A stretch of 64,000 nucleotides of DNA, taken from the NCBI GenBank assembly GCA_037189985.1, contig JBBCJX010000034.1, positions 1 through 64,000 on the forward strand, written 5' to 3'. The position numbers were made by a program, and so were the translations under genes. The notes below the pieces were generated by a model. The model was not told where the DNA came from. It was given only the letters and a program-made list of their open reading frames with translations, and did not search any database. Positions 22,834-32,027 of this stretch are shown in pieces (the stretch's first letter is position 1; each line of letters starts with the position of its first letter). The DNA comes from UBA2031 sp037189985. GTDB lineage: Bacteria > Pseudomonadota > Gammaproteobacteria > Pseudomonadales > Moraxellaceae.

Positions 22834-23913
22834 ATGATGGTGTGGCTGGGCTACTGGGTTTTTCTGGGCGTGGCGCTTTGTGCCCTGTTGGCTCCCGGCC
22901 TGCTGGGTCGGGAGGGCAGCGGCTGGCACTGGCTGGCCGCCAGCCTGTCGGCACTGGGCGTGATCCAGCTGAACCTGTTGCTGGAGCTGAATGGAGCGCA
23001 CTCCGATCCGGTCTGGCACCTGCACCATATGGCGCTCTATATGGTGGCACCGTTGTTTTATCTCGGCGTGAAGGGGCTGCTGGGGGAGGTCGTGCCGGCA
23101 GGGCGGGCTGCCCTGCACTTGCTGCCCGGTGCATTGCTGGGAGTGTTCAGCCTGCTGGAGGCCGGCAATGACTGGCAGTTGCCGGGAATGCGCTTCCAGC
23201 AGCTGGTGCATGTGCTTTGTTTCGGCGTAGGCGCCGTTTATGTGTTCCTGATACTGCGCCGTTTCGGCCAGTTGGCGCGGCCGGCCAGTGTGGTGCGTAT
23301 CGAGGCCAGCCTGCTGGCGCTGGCGGTGGTGGTCGGGCTGGGAGTGGCCATTCTTGCGCTCCTGGGGGGCTTGCTGGACCAGACCGTTTTCTACCAGCTC
23401 TACGGCAGTGCCATCACGCTCTTGCTCCTGCTGGCCTGGTTCCTCAACCAGCAGCGGCCGCAACTGGCCGAGACCGTAGCCGAGGCGATGGCAGAGGCGG
23501 TGGCTGAAACCGTGACAGAGGCATCACCTGCCCGGCGTCGCTCCCTGCTGCTCAATGTGGATGTGGAGGCCATGGCCAGCCGTCTGCGTCAGGTCATGGA
23601 AGATGAGCATCTTTACCGGCGTGACGACCTTGATCTGGCTGGTCTCGCTGCAACGGTGGGCCTGACATCCCATCAGCTTTCTGAACTGCTGAACGAGCGC
23701 CTGGGCCTGGGCTTCAGCCGCTATCTCAAGCAGTACCGTGTTGCCGAAGCAAAGGAGCTGTTGCTCAGCCGGCCCGCGCTCTCGGTACTGGAAGTGGGCT
23801 TGATGGTGGGCTTCAGTTCCCTTTCGGCGTTCTACTCCGCCTTTCGCGAACTGGAGGGCATGGCGCCCGGCAAATACCGCCAGCAACGGCGGTTGCGGCC
23901 CGCCGATTTATAA
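22834..23913 (+). CDS. membrane-bound AraC-family transcriptional regulator
   Basis: The 359-residue protein has about seven hydrophobic helices in residues 1-210, then an Ala/Glu-rich linker. A C-terminal AraC-type double HTH (about 255-350) includes LDLAGLAATVGLTSHQLSEL and VLEVGLMVGFSSLSAFYSAF. The layout implies a sensor in the inner membrane directly coupled to DNA binding. AGGCGG 5 nt before the ATG at 22834 supports the start. It is followed on the same strand by the DUF2269-DUF2269-SDR genes, with paired direct repeats in between, so it probably controls them. Confidence 0.88.
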   Translation: MMVWLGYWVFLGVALCALLAPGLLGREGSGWHWLAASLSALGVIQLNLLLELNGAHSDPVWHLHHMALYMVAPLFYLGVKGLLGEVVPAGRAALHLLPGALLGVFSLLEAGNDWQLPGMRFQQLVHVLCFGVGAVYVFLILRRFGQLARPASVVRIEASLLALAVVVGLGVAILALLGGLLDQTVFYQLYGSAITLLLLLAWFLNQQRPQLAETVAEAMAEAVAETVTEASPARRRSLLLNVDVEAMASRLRQVMEDEHLYRRDDLDLAGLAATVGLTSHQLSELLNERLGLGFSRYLKQYRVAEAKELLLSRPALSVLEVGLMVGFSSLSAFYSAFRELEGMAPGKYRQQRRLRPADL

Positions 23914-23965
23914 ATCCGCAAGCCAGATACCGGTTTTCGGCTGCCGTTTTATAAATCCGGCAGCC
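23907..23965. promoter_or_regulatory. paired direct repeats, putative AraC-type operator
   Basis: TTTATAAATCCGCAAGCC at 23907-23924 and TTTATAAATCCGGCAGCC at 23948-23965 match at 16 of 18 positions, with 41 nt from start to start (about four helical turns). The first overlaps the end of the AraC gene; both lie upstream of the DUF2269 operon. AraC-type proteins commonly bind direct repeats. Confidence 0.55.
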
Positions 23966-24026
23966 TTGGCAGTGCCTTCCGGACGATGCTCCCCGGCAGC
24001 TGATCCTGCTAGGGAGACCCGTCGCC

Positions 24027-24503
24027 ATGCTGGCCGACCATTACCAGTTGCTGAAAACCATCCACATCATCAGTTCCACCCTGCTGTTCGGCACGGGGCT
24101 CGGGACCTTCTTTTTCATGATACGGGCCACCCGCTCCGGCAATGCCGAGGCTGTGCGGGTCACGGCCGGCACGGTCGTACTGGCCGACTGGATTTTCACG
24201 GCGCCCTCCGTGGTCGTGCAATTCGTCACTGGCCTTCTGCTCATGCAGGTGCTGTCCATCAGCCTGACATCCACATGGTTCCTCGTCATCCTTGGTCTTT
24301 TCTGTCTGGTGGGGGCGCTGTGGTTGCCGGTGGTGTGGATACAGATACAACTGCGCGACATGCTGAAAGACATGCAGCCCGGCGACGGCCTGCCCGAACG
24401 ATTCGTGCGGCTGGTGCGTGTCTGGGAGCTCATGGGCTATCCGGCTTTCAGCATGATGGTGCTGATCTTCTTCCTCATGGTCTACAAGCCCTGGGCCTGG
24501 TGA
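24027..24503 (+). CDS. DUF2269 family membrane protein (copy 1)
   Basis: The 158-residue inner-membrane protein has four hydrophobic segments and the family features LKTIHIISSTLLFGTGLGTF, VLADWIFTAP and LWLPVVWIQIQLRDM. The early conserved His (KTIHI) and Trp-rich loops could contribute to a cofactor or quinone site, which is speculation. It lies 10 nt before a second DUF2269 gene; the two share most of these motifs. Confidence 0.85.
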   Translation: MLADHYQLLKTIHIISSTLLFGTGLGTFFFMIRATRSGNAEAVRVTAGTVVLADWIFTAPSVVVQFVTGLLLMQVLSISLTSTWFLVILGLFCLVGALWLPVVWIQIQLRDMLKDMQPGDGLPERFVRLVRVWELMGYPAFSMMVLIFFLMVYKPWAW

Positions 24504-24513
24504 GGAAACCGTC

Positions 24514-25011
24514 ATGTTCGATCTCCTCTTCAGCAATTCCTACAGCCTGCTCAAGCTCGTGCACATCCTGAGTGCCACCTTCCTCTGGGGTACTGGCGTC
24601 GGCACGGTCTTCTACATGGTCTTTGCCCACTTTGGCGGCAACCCTGTCACCATCCGCGATACGGCCCGCCATGTGGTGCTGGCTGACTGGATTTTCACAG
24701 CGCCCACTTTCCTCTTCATCCAACCCGTTACCGGTTACCTGCTCATCAAGCAGATGGGCTTTCCCCTGCACTCGCCCTGGATGACTCAAGTGGTTGTGCT
24801 CTATGCCATCGTGGCGGTGTGCTGGTTTCCGGTGGTGTGGATACAGATGAAGCTGCGTGATCTCACGGCACATCTGCAGGCGGGTGATGCACTGCCTGAG
24901 AAATACACACGCCTGTTCTGGATATGGCTGTCGCTGGGCGTACCTGCGGGCATCAGCATGATTGCGCTGTTTGTCCTGATGGTGTTCAAGCCGGGCATCG
25001 GCGGTTACTGA
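24514..25011 (+). CDS. DUF2269 family membrane protein (copy 2)
   Basis: The 165-residue paralogue of the preceding gene has four hydrophobic segments and the matching blocks LKLVHILSATFLWGTGVGTV, VVLADWIFTAPTF and WFPVVWIQMKLRDL. Two related four-helix proteins encoded side by side could form a heterodimer. It is followed after 9 nt by the SDR/DoxX-like gene, so the three are almost certainly one operon. Confidence 0.85.
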   Translation: MFDLLFSNSYSLLKLVHILSATFLWGTGVGTVFYMVFAHFGGNPVTIRDTARHVVLADWIFTAPTFLFIQPVTGYLLIKQMGFPLHSPWMTQVVVLYAIVAVCWFPVVWIQMKLRDLTAHLQAGDALPEKYTRLFWIWLSLGVPAGISMIALFVLMVFKPGIGGY

Positions 25012-25020
25012 GGAAATGAC

Positions 25021-26319
25021 ATGCGCATCCTGATCACTGGCGCCACCGGCTTCATCGGTTTTAGTCTTGCCCGCCGCTTGCTGGCCGAGGGCCACACGAT
25101 CGTGGCCGCCGCGAGGCGTGCGCACGAGTGGCAGCAGAAAATTCCCGCCTTCACCTGGTTGCCCTGCGATTTCCTGCAGGACACGGACAGTACAGTCTGG
25201 CAGCAGCGCCTTGCCGGTGTGGACCTTGTCATCAATGCTGTCGGCATCATCAATGAAGGGCGTGGCCAGTCTTTCCTTCGCGTCCAGACCGAGGCGCCCA
25301 TGGCACTTTTCAAGGCTGCCAGTGATCTTGGTGTGAAAGTGATACAGGTGTCGGCGATGGGAGCCGACCAGCCCGGTGTTTCCGTTCCTTTTTTGCGGAG
25401 CAAGCAGCAAGCAGACAATTATCTGCGCGCACTGCCGGGTGACAGCATCATTCTCTATCCCAGCATCGTCATTGGTCGTGGCGGGACCAGTACGGCACTT
25501 TTCAACCAGTTGGCCGCCATGCCGGTCACCCCGCTGGTGGGCGATGGCGAACAGAAGCTCAATCCGGTTCACATTGATGATTTGTGCCGGGCGGTAGCAC
25601 ATATGGTGTCGCATTGGCCGGGTGGCAAGCAGCAGTACCAGTTGAGTGGCAGCGAAGTGCTGACCATGGCAGGGCTTTACGGGCTGCTGCGTGACTGGCT
25701 GCGTTTGGGGAAACCACGCTTCCTGCGCATGCCCTTACCCTTGATGTATGTCGCCGCGGACATGGGCGAGCGTTTCAGGATGAAAGGCCTGCTCAATCGT
25801 GATGCCCTGGACTTGCTGCAGGACGCCAAGACACCGGCGCCAGACTATCTGCCTTGTCCGCCGCGTTCCTTGCGCGAATCCCTGTGGCTGGAGCCGGCCA
25901 CACTGGCGGACACTTTCCATGCCGTGTGGTCCGGCATCCGCCCGGCACTCTTTGCCTCCATTGCCTTCATCTGGTTTTTCACGGCACTGACATCCGCTTT
26001 TTTTGATCGCGCCAGTGGTTACGAGTTGCTGGCCACCGGAGGCATTACCGGCACACTGGCGACGCTTTCCATCTATTCCGGTGCCCTGTTCGATTTCGTA
26101 CTCGGCGTTGCCATGTTCCTGCCACGCTGGTGCCGGAATGCCTACCGCCTGCAGATCATGCTCATGCTGGGCTATATGGTGCTGATCGCCTTCATCGTAC
26201 CGGCGCAGTGGCTGCATCCTTTCGGGCCGGTGACCAAGAACCTGCCTTTGATCGTGGGGACATGGCTCTTGCTGGCAACGGAGCTGGTGCCAGGGCAGAG
26301 GCACCTCAAGACAGTGTGA
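25021..26319 (+). CDS. NAD(P)-binding SDR protein with DoxX-like membrane tail
   Basis: The 432-residue protein has an N-terminal Rossmann domain (GATGFIGFSLARRLL, extended-SDR type) to about residue 290. Four C-terminal hydrophobic segments (about 300-420) resemble DoxX-like membrane domains. The conserved SDR Tyr-x3-Lys is not obvious, so a binding or atypical redox role is possible. It is the third gene of the DUF2269 operon, suggesting that the operon builds an inner-membrane redox or quinone-linked complex. That is inference; the substrate is unknown. Confidence 0.82.
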   Translation: MRILITGATGFIGFSLARRLLAEGHTIVAAARRAHEWQQKIPAFTWLPCDFLQDTDSTVWQQRLAGVDLVINAVGIINEGRGQSFLRVQTEAPMALFKAASDLGVKVIQVSAMGADQPGVSVPFLRSKQQADNYLRALPGDSIILYPSIVIGRGGTSTALFNQLAAMPVTPLVGDGEQKLNPVHIDDLCRAVAHMVSHWPGGKQQYQLSGSEVLTMAGLYGLLRDWLRLGKPRFLRMPLPLMYVAADMGERFRMKGLLNRDALDLLQDAKTPAPDYLPCPPRSLRESLWLEPATLADTFHAVWSGIRPALFASIAFIWFFTALTSAFFDRASGYELLATGGITGTLATLSIYSGALFDFVLGVAMFLPRWCRNAYRLQIMLMLGYMVLIAFIVPAQWLHPFGPVTKNLPLIVGTWLLLATELVPGQRHLKTV

Positions 26320-26340
26320 TCTGATCTTTTCCAGGCGAAG

Positions 26341-27291
26341 TCAGCGCGTGATCACAATCGGTTTCCCCAGATCATTGCTGCGAATGATCTGGGCGGCCTT
26401 GTCGGCGTCCTCGCGTGTAAAGAAAGGTCCGACATGCACCCGGTGCACACCATCGCCCTGAACCACATTGACCTGCGAATAAATCAGTTCCAGCAGTCGT
26501 GACTGCAGTGCAGTGGCATTGCCACGCGCACTGAAAGCCCCCACCTGTACATAAAAGCGTGGCTCGTCGCTGGCCATGTCGGGCCGTGTGGCAGCTGTAT
26601 TTTCCTTGCTGCCGGCATCAGGCAGGCTGGCAGGATCGAATGCCTCGATACGCACCGTTGCCGTTCCTGTTTTCAGGAAATCCAGCCGTGCCGCTGCTGC
26701 ATAGGAAAGGTCCATCACTCGCTCGGAATGGAAGGGGCCGCGATCATTCACCTTCACGATCACGCTCTTGTCATTGGCCACATTGGTGACGCGGACATAG
26801 CTGGGCAGGGGCAGGTTACGATGCGCCGCCGTCATGGCATACATGTCGTATTTTTCGCCACTGGACGTGCGCAGGCCGTGGAATTTCTTGCCATACCACG
26901 ATGCCTTTCCGGTCTGCTTGAAGCCCTTGGCCGATGGCAGTACGCGATAGGTTTCACCGAGCACAGTGTAGGGGCTCTTGTTGCCGTAACGGGACAGAGG
27001 CTCTGCCAGGGGAGTGGCATCCGGTATCTGGCTGACATCGGGCGGGTCTTCCGGATAAGCATCCTTGATGCGGTTGAAGGCATCTGAGCCGAAGGCAGGC
27101 ATGTCGGCCGGATTCTTGGGGACTGCCTCAGTCTGCGGCGGCAGTCGCGTGATCGGGTTGACCTTCTGGGGTGGCGACTGCGTTGCTGGCGGTGATGCCG
27201 GCTTGGGTTTGGCAGGCGGCGTGGAACTGCAGGCACCCAGCAGAAGTGCAAGCAACAGGAGAAGCGGGACGGATCCGGACGTCATTTTCAT
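26341..27291 (-). CDS. rlpA: septal ring lytic transglycosylase RlpA
   Basis: The 316-residue outer-membrane lipoprotein has lipobox LLGAC. The double-psi barrel domain (about 125-215) contains GKASWYGKKFHG, SSGEKYDMYAMTAAH and VKVNDRGPFHSERVMDLSYA. A C-terminal SPOR domain (about 243-316, starting RFYVQVGAFSARGNA) binds denuded septal glycan. In Pseudomonas RlpA cleaves glycan strands lacking stem peptides. It lies 38 nt downstream of mltB. Confidence 0.94.
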   Translation of the reverse strand: MKMTSGSVPLLLLLALLLGACSSTPPAKPKPASPPATQSPPQKVNPITRLPPQTEAVPKNPADMPAFGSDAFNRIKDAYPEDPPDVSQIPDATPLAEPLSRYGNKSPYTVLGETYRVLPSAKGFKQTGKASWYGKKFHGLRTSSGEKYDMYAMTAAHRNLPLPSYVRVTNVANDKSVIVKVNDRGPFHSERVMDLSYAAAARLDFLKTGTATVRIEAFDPASLPDAGSKENTAATRPDMASDEPRFYVQVGAFSARGNATALQSRLLELIYSQVNVVQGDGVHRVHVGPFFTREDADKAAQIIRSNDLGKPIVITR

Positions 27292-27329
27292 GTTCTTGTT
27301 CTTCTTTCGGATGAGCTTGTTGTCCGGCG

Positions 27330-28340
27330 TCAGTGGCCTGCCACTGTGCTGTCATAGGCGGCACGGAGTTCCTGGCTCAGTTGCAAGGTGGCCATGGCAT
27401 ACATGAGGCTGCGGTTGTAGCGGGTGATGACATAGAAGTTGTTGAAGGTCAGCCAGAATTCGCCGCCATCGTTGCCCTGAAGGCGGATGGCCGAGGCGGG
27501 GATGGCGGCGGCATAGGTACCTGGCTCGCGGGGCGCGAGCCCCTTCTTGGCGATTTCACCCAGCGTGCCCGTGGTATTGAGTTCACGGCTGGTGGCCGTG
27601 TCGTAGTCCTGGTTGATGATGCGGGCACGTATGGCAACCGTTTCACCGGTTTTCCAGCCATTGGCCTTGAAGTAGTTGCCCACGGAGCCGATGGCATCGA
27701 CAGGGTTGTTGATCAGGTCGCGAACACCGTCGCTGTCGAAATCCACGGCAAGGTTGCGCCAGCTTGAGGGCATGAACTGCGGGAAACCCATGGCACCGGC
27801 ATAGGAGCCCCAGGTATTGAGTGGGTCCAGCTTGCTCTCCTTGCTGAGCACGAGAAACTCATGCAGCTCCTTGCGGAAAAACGGTGCACGCGGCGGATAG
27901 TCGAACCCCAGTGTCGCCAACGCATCAATGACACGGTTGCGACCCTTGTTGCCGCCGTAGGTTGTTTCCACACCGATGATGGCCACGATCATCTCGGCCG
28001 GCACGCCATAAGTCTGCTCCGCACGCTCCAGTACAGCGGCATGGGTCTGCCAGAAGGTCACGCCTTTGCGTATGCGTTCGTTGTTCACGAAAATCGGGCG
28101 ATAGTCTTTCCATTCGCGCGTGCTTTCTGCCGGCTTGGCAATCAGGGTCAGTACGCGCTCGTCGCGGGATACTTGGGCAAATATCTGTTGCAGCTCACCC
28201 GGCGCGTAGATTCTTTCCTTTTCCAGTTGCGTGATCATTGCCTCCAGTTCTTCATATTTCAGGAACTCGCCCATGGCTTGAGCGGAGGGAGCATGCAGGC
28301 AGAAGCTGCTGATCAGTGTGCAGAGCAAGTGTTTCAGCAT
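27330..28340 (-). CDS. mltB: membrane-bound lytic murein transglycosylase B type
   Basis: The 336-residue enzyme cleaves the MurNAc-GlcNAc bond to leave 1,6-anhydro ends. The catalytic Glu is in AIIGVETTYGG. Supporting motifs include YAGAMGFPQFMPSSW and DLINNPVDAIGSVGNYF. Unlike E. coli MltB it shows no lipobox: the signal peptide ends SAQA, so it may be soluble and periplasmic. The ATG at 28340 gives a normal signal peptide; a start at 28385 would add 15 polar residues. The position after rodA and before rlpA matches the Pseudomonas order. Confidence 0.92.
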   Translation of the reverse strand: MLKHLLCTLISSFCLHAPSAQAMGEFLKYEELEAMITQLEKERIYAPGELQQIFAQVSRDERVLTLIAKPAESTREWKDYRPIFVNNERIRKGVTFWQTHAAVLERAEQTYGVPAEMIVAIIGVETTYGGNKGRNRVIDALATLGFDYPPRAPFFRKELHEFLVLSKESKLDPLNTWGSYAGAMGFPQFMPSSWRNLAVDFDSDGVRDLINNPVDAIGSVGNYFKANGWKTGETVAIRARIINQDYDTATSRELNTTGTLGEIAKKGLAPREPGTYAAAIPASAIRLQGNDGGEFWLTFNNFYVITRYNRSLMYAMATLQLSQELRAAYDSTVAGH

Positions 28341-28387
28341 TCGCAAGAGTCCTTCTTTATCGGGCAGAGCCTGTCCTGATAACACAC

Positions 28388-29533
28388 TCAGCCAATAAGT
28401 TTTTTATGCGTTTGTATCGACATGAGAATGCCGAAGCCCGACATCAGCGTGATGATGGCTGTACCACCATAACTGATGAAGGGTAGCGGCACGCCCACCA
28501 CGGGCAGCATGCCGCTGACCATGCCGGCATTCACGGTTACGTAAACAAAGAAAGAAAGCGTGATGGCCCCGGCCAGCAGGCGGCTGTAGCTGTCCTGTGC
28601 GGTGGTGGCGATGTAGAGGCCGCGCGCAATGGTGAGGATGTAGAGCGTCAGGAGTACGGCGACACCGATCAGCCCGAATTCTTCGGAGTAGGCTGCAATG
28701 ATGAAGTCGGTGTGGCCTTCCGGCAGGAACTCCAGATGCGATTGCGAGCCATGCAGCCAGCCCTTGCCGAAAACTCCGCCGGAACCGATGGCAGTCTTGG
28801 ACTGGATGATGTTCCAGCCCGCGCCCAAGGGATCGGACTCAGGATCAAACAAGGTGAGTACACGCTGGCGCTGGTAGTCGTGCAGGAAATTCCAGGCGAC
28901 AGGAATGAGCGAGCCCACCACCGCCATGAAGCTGAAAATCATCCACCAGGGCAGGCCGGAGAGAAACAGCACGAAAAGCCCGCTGGTGGCCACGAGAATT
29001 GCCGTGCCGAGGTCGGGCTGCTCGGCAATCAAGCCGGCAGGAATGCCGATCAGCACGAGCGACAGCATCACCACGGGAAACGAGGGCGGCAGCACGCGTC
29101 CTGCCAGGAACCAGGCCAGCATCATGGGCATGCCCAGTTTCATGAACTCAGAGGGCTGCACGCTGGCAAAACCGGGAATGCTGATCCAGCGCTGTGCCCC
29201 CATGCGCACTTCGCCGAATATGACCACGGCAATCAGTAGGCCGACGCCGCCGGCGTAGAACCACGGTGAAAGGGACTGGTAGGTGCGTGGCGGAATCTGT
29301 GCGAGCACGAACATGGCGGTGAGGCCGATGCCAAAACTCATCAGCTGTTTCAGCGTCATGTCGAGGTGTCGGCCAGATGCCGAATAAAGCTCGAACAGGC
29401 CCAGCATGCAGGTGAGCAGCAGCAACAACAGCAGCACCGGATCAAGATGCAGCAGTTGCCAGGGATCAAAGCGGCGCTTGAAGCCGGTGCCGTCGCGCGG
29501 CATGTGGCGGAGGAACTTGTCCTGTGTATTCAT
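28388..29533 (-). CDS. rodA: rod-shape SEDS glycosyltransferase RodA
   Basis: The 381-residue polytopic inner-membrane protein polymerises lipid II into glycan strands during elongation, together with PBP2. Typical SEDS features are QPSEFMKLGM, EQPDLGTAIL, EGHTDFIIAAYSEEFG and the terminal GGTAIITLMSGFGILMSI. Its start codon is directly adjacent to the mrdA stop, so the two are co-translated. Confidence 0.96.
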   Translation of the reverse strand: MNTQDKFLRHMPRDGTGFKRRFDPWQLLHLDPVLLLLLLLTCMLGLFELYSASGRHLDMTLKQLMSFGIGLTAMFVLAQIPPRTYQSLSPWFYAGGVGLLIAVVIFGEVRMGAQRWISIPGFASVQPSEFMKLGMPMMLAWFLAGRVLPPSFPVVMLSLVLIGIPAGLIAEQPDLGTAILVATSGLFVLFLSGLPWWMIFSFMAVVGSLIPVAWNFLHDYQRQRVLTLFDPESDPLGAGWNIIQSKTAIGSGGVFGKGWLHGSQSHLEFLPEGHTDFIIAAYSEEFGLIGVAVLLTLYILTIARGLYIATTAQDSYSRLLAGAITLSFFVYVTVNAGMVSGMLPVVGVPLPFISYGGTAIITLMSGFGILMSIQTHKKLIG

Positions 29534-31438
29534 TTATTCATCACTCGCTGCCGCTGCTGCAGGGATGGCCGGCTTTGGTGCGGCGGGCAGTGTGCCTTTG
29601 ATCACGTAATCGAACATGGCGCGTGCAATCGGCGCCATGCTGGAGCCGTGGCGGCCGTTTTCCACCAGCACGGCCACGGCGATCTGTGGGTTTTCGACGG
29701 GAGCAAATCCCACGAACCAGCCGTGGTCCCAGTGGCGCTGGTCGATGGCAGCTTCGTTGTAGCGTTCGCCCTGCTTGATGCCGCGTACCTGTGCCGTACC
29801 GGTCTTGCCAGCCATTTCATAGCCTTTGACGCCGTAGCCGGTGGCGCGTGCCGTGCCGCTGGCGCTGTGGGCTACATCGCGCATGGTCTGCTTCATGCGG
29901 TTCCAGTCTTCGGGGTCACCGCTATAAGGCACGGTGTAGTCGGGCTGGTTGCTGATCTCGAAAGTCTTGAGGCCGGTGGTTGACTTGAGCAAGTGTGGGC
30001 GGATGTGGCGGCCACCGTTGGCCTGGATGGCAGTCGCCATGGCCAGTTGCAGTGGTGTCGCGGTGAAATAACCTTGGCCGATACCGACCGACATCATTTC
30101 GCCGCGATACCACGGCGCTTTCAGGCGCTCACGCTTCCAGGCAACAGAAGGCAGTGTGCCGCGTTTTTCGTCAACCAGATCAATGCCGGTGGGCTCGCCG
30201 AAGCCGTAATGTTTCATCCAGTCATGGAAGCGGTCCACGCCCATGCGGTCCGAGAGTTGGTAGAAGTAAGTGTCGCAGGACTCCACCACGGCCTTGTGCA
30301 TGTCGACCATGCCGTGCCCGCCCTTTTTCCAGTCACGGAACTGGTGCGAGTCACCGGGCAGCTGGAAAAATCCCGGGTCGCTGATACGGTAATTCCAGTC
30401 CACCAGCTTGTAATGCAGTCCGCCCATGGCTGCAAAAGGCTTGATGGTCGAGCCCGGCGGATACACGCCTTGAAGCGCGCGGTTGTAGAGCGGCTTGTCG
30501 ATATGGTCGCGGTATTCCGCATAGAGCTTGTAGGGAATGCCCCCCACGAAAGGATTGGGGTCGAAGCTGGGATTACTCACGAAGGCCAGCACGCCACCGG
30601 TATTCGGGTCGATGGCGACAATGGCACCACGCCGCCCTGCGAGCTGGTCGTGCGCAATTTTCTGCAACTGGTAATCCAGATGCAGAGTGAGGTCATTGCC
30701 TCGCACTGGAGGTGTTTTTTTCAGTACGCGAATGAGGCGGCCGTGGGCATTGGTTTCCACATGCTGGTATCCCACTTTGCCGTGTAGCAGCCCTTCGTAA
30801 TATTTCTCGATGCCGATCTTGCCGATCAGGTTGGTACCGGCATAAGCCGTGGGGTCCAGTTCCTTGAGATCGTTTTCGGCGATACGGGAAACATAGCCGA
30901 TGGTGTGCGCGAAAAGTTCGCCGTAAGGGTAGTGGCGGGAGAGCTCGACGGTGACCTTGACGCCGTCCAGGCTGTATTTCACCTCGGAATAGCGGGCCAG
31001 GTCTTCCTCGGTCAGGCGCAGCTTGACCGGTACATCTTCAAAGCGGCGGGCGTTGCGCAGCCGTATCTTGAAGCGCCGCAGGTCTTCGGCATCCAGGTCC
31101 AGAAGCGGTGTGAGTCTTTCCAGCATGGCGTCGACATCACGCACCTGCTGGCGGTTGATGGACAGCGTGAAGGTGGGGCGGTTATCGGCCAGCAGCAGGC
31201 CGTTGCGATCAAGGATGAAACCGCGGGGAGGTGAAATGGCTTCGGGGTGAACGCGATTGTTTTCGGAAAGCGTGGCGTAGGTGTCGTAGTGCATCACCTG
31301 CAGGAAGAAATAACGCCCGAAAAGCACGCAGAACATGACACCCACGAGCACAGCCGCCACCAGCGAGCGACGCTTGAAAAGCGCAGCTTCCTGCTGGTTG
31401 TCCTTGAGGGTGAAGGGGCTCTGGTTGAGGCGTCGCAT
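29534..31438 (-). CDS. mrdA: penicillin-binding protein 2
   Basis: The 634-residue transpeptidase of the elongasome has one N-terminal membrane anchor (about 28-50), the PBP dimerisation region with VHPEAISPPRGFILDRNG, and a transpeptidase domain. That domain has SxxK in PGSTIKPFAAMGG, SCD in VVESCDTYFYQ and KTG in AGKTGTAQVRG. It crosslinks strands made by RodA, encoded immediately downstream. The length is usual for the family. Confidence 0.96.
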   Translation of the reverse strand: MRRLNQSPFTLKDNQQEAALFKRRSLVAAVLVGVMFCVLFGRYFFLQVMHYDTYATLSENNRVHPEAISPPRGFILDRNGLLLADNRPTFTLSINRQQVRDVDAMLERLTPLLDLDAEDLRRFKIRLRNARRFEDVPVKLRLTEEDLARYSEVKYSLDGVKVTVELSRHYPYGELFAHTIGYVSRIAENDLKELDPTAYAGTNLIGKIGIEKYYEGLLHGKVGYQHVETNAHGRLIRVLKKTPPVRGNDLTLHLDYQLQKIAHDQLAGRRGAIVAIDPNTGGVLAFVSNPSFDPNPFVGGIPYKLYAEYRDHIDKPLYNRALQGVYPPGSTIKPFAAMGGLHYKLVDWNYRISDPGFFQLPGDSHQFRDWKKGGHGMVDMHKAVVESCDTYFYQLSDRMGVDRFHDWMKHYGFGEPTGIDLVDEKRGTLPSVAWKRERLKAPWYRGEMMSVGIGQGYFTATPLQLAMATAIQANGGRHIRPHLLKSTTGLKTFEISNQPDYTVPYSGDPEDWNRMKQTMRDVAHSASGTARATGYGVKGYEMAGKTGTAQVRGIKQGERYNEAAIDQRHWDHGWFVGFAPVENPQIAVAVLVENGRHGSSMAPIARAMFDYVIKGTLPAAPKPAIPAAAAASDE

Positions 31439-31536
31439 GGGCGGGCATTTTCACGCAGGCACGACGGTAAAAGCCAGCGGCAGGCGTATGAACATGTTTC
31501 CTGCTTATGGGCAGAGAGAGGAAGTACGCCCGGACA

Positions 31537-32004
31537 TCAGCGGTGGTAAGGATGTCCCTTCAGCAGGCTCCAGGCGCGGTAAAGCTGCTCTGCAATGACG
31601 ATGCGTACCAGAGGGTGTGGCAGGGTCAGGCGGGACAGCGACCATTTTTCGTCCGCCCGCTCGAGTGCTGCACGGCTCAGCCCTTCCGGGCCGCCAATCA
31701 GCAGGGCTGCCGGGCGGCCATCCACCTGCCAGTCCTTGAGGGTGGCGGCAATGTCTTCCGTGGAAAGGGAGCGGCCCAGCACATCCAGCGCAATCACGCG
31801 CTCCTGTGGCCGGATGGCAGCGAGCAGGGCTTCGCCTTCCTGCTCCTTGACCCGGGCCAGGTCAGTGGCCTTGAGCCGCTTGCCGGCCGTGATTTCGACC
31901 AGTTCCAGGCTGATATCACCGGACAGGCGTTTGGCGTATTCGTCAAAGCCTGTTTCCACCCAGCCGGGCATGCGGGTGCCGACAGCAAGCAGGCGCAGGC
32001 GCAT
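31537..32004 (-). CDS. rlmH: 23S rRNA pseudouridine-1915 N3-methyltransferase
   Basis: The 155-residue SPOUT methyltransferase modifies pseudouridine 1915 of 23S rRNA. Visible motifs are the SAM-binding LLIGGPEGLS and the C-terminal tail YRAWSLLKGHPYHR. It follows rsfS by 23 nt and lies 98 nt ahead of mrdA, the usual ribosome-maturation/wall junction of this cluster. Confidence 0.95.
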   Translation of the reverse strand: MRLRLLAVGTRMPGWVETGFDEYAKRLSGDISLELVEITAGKRLKATDLARVKEQEGEALLAAIRPQERVIALDVLGRSLSTEDIAATLKDWQVDGRPAALLIGGPEGLSRAALERADEKWSLSRLTLPHPLVRIVIAEQLYRAWSLLKGHPYHR

Positions 32005-32027
32005 GGGTCGGGAGTGGCTTCAGCAGG

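Noticed and set aside
22643..23134. A long upstream extension of TRL copy 1
   Set aside because: The extension is Pro/Arg-rich and overlaps the AraC gene on the other strand; the internal ATG starts a perfect lipoprotein signal.
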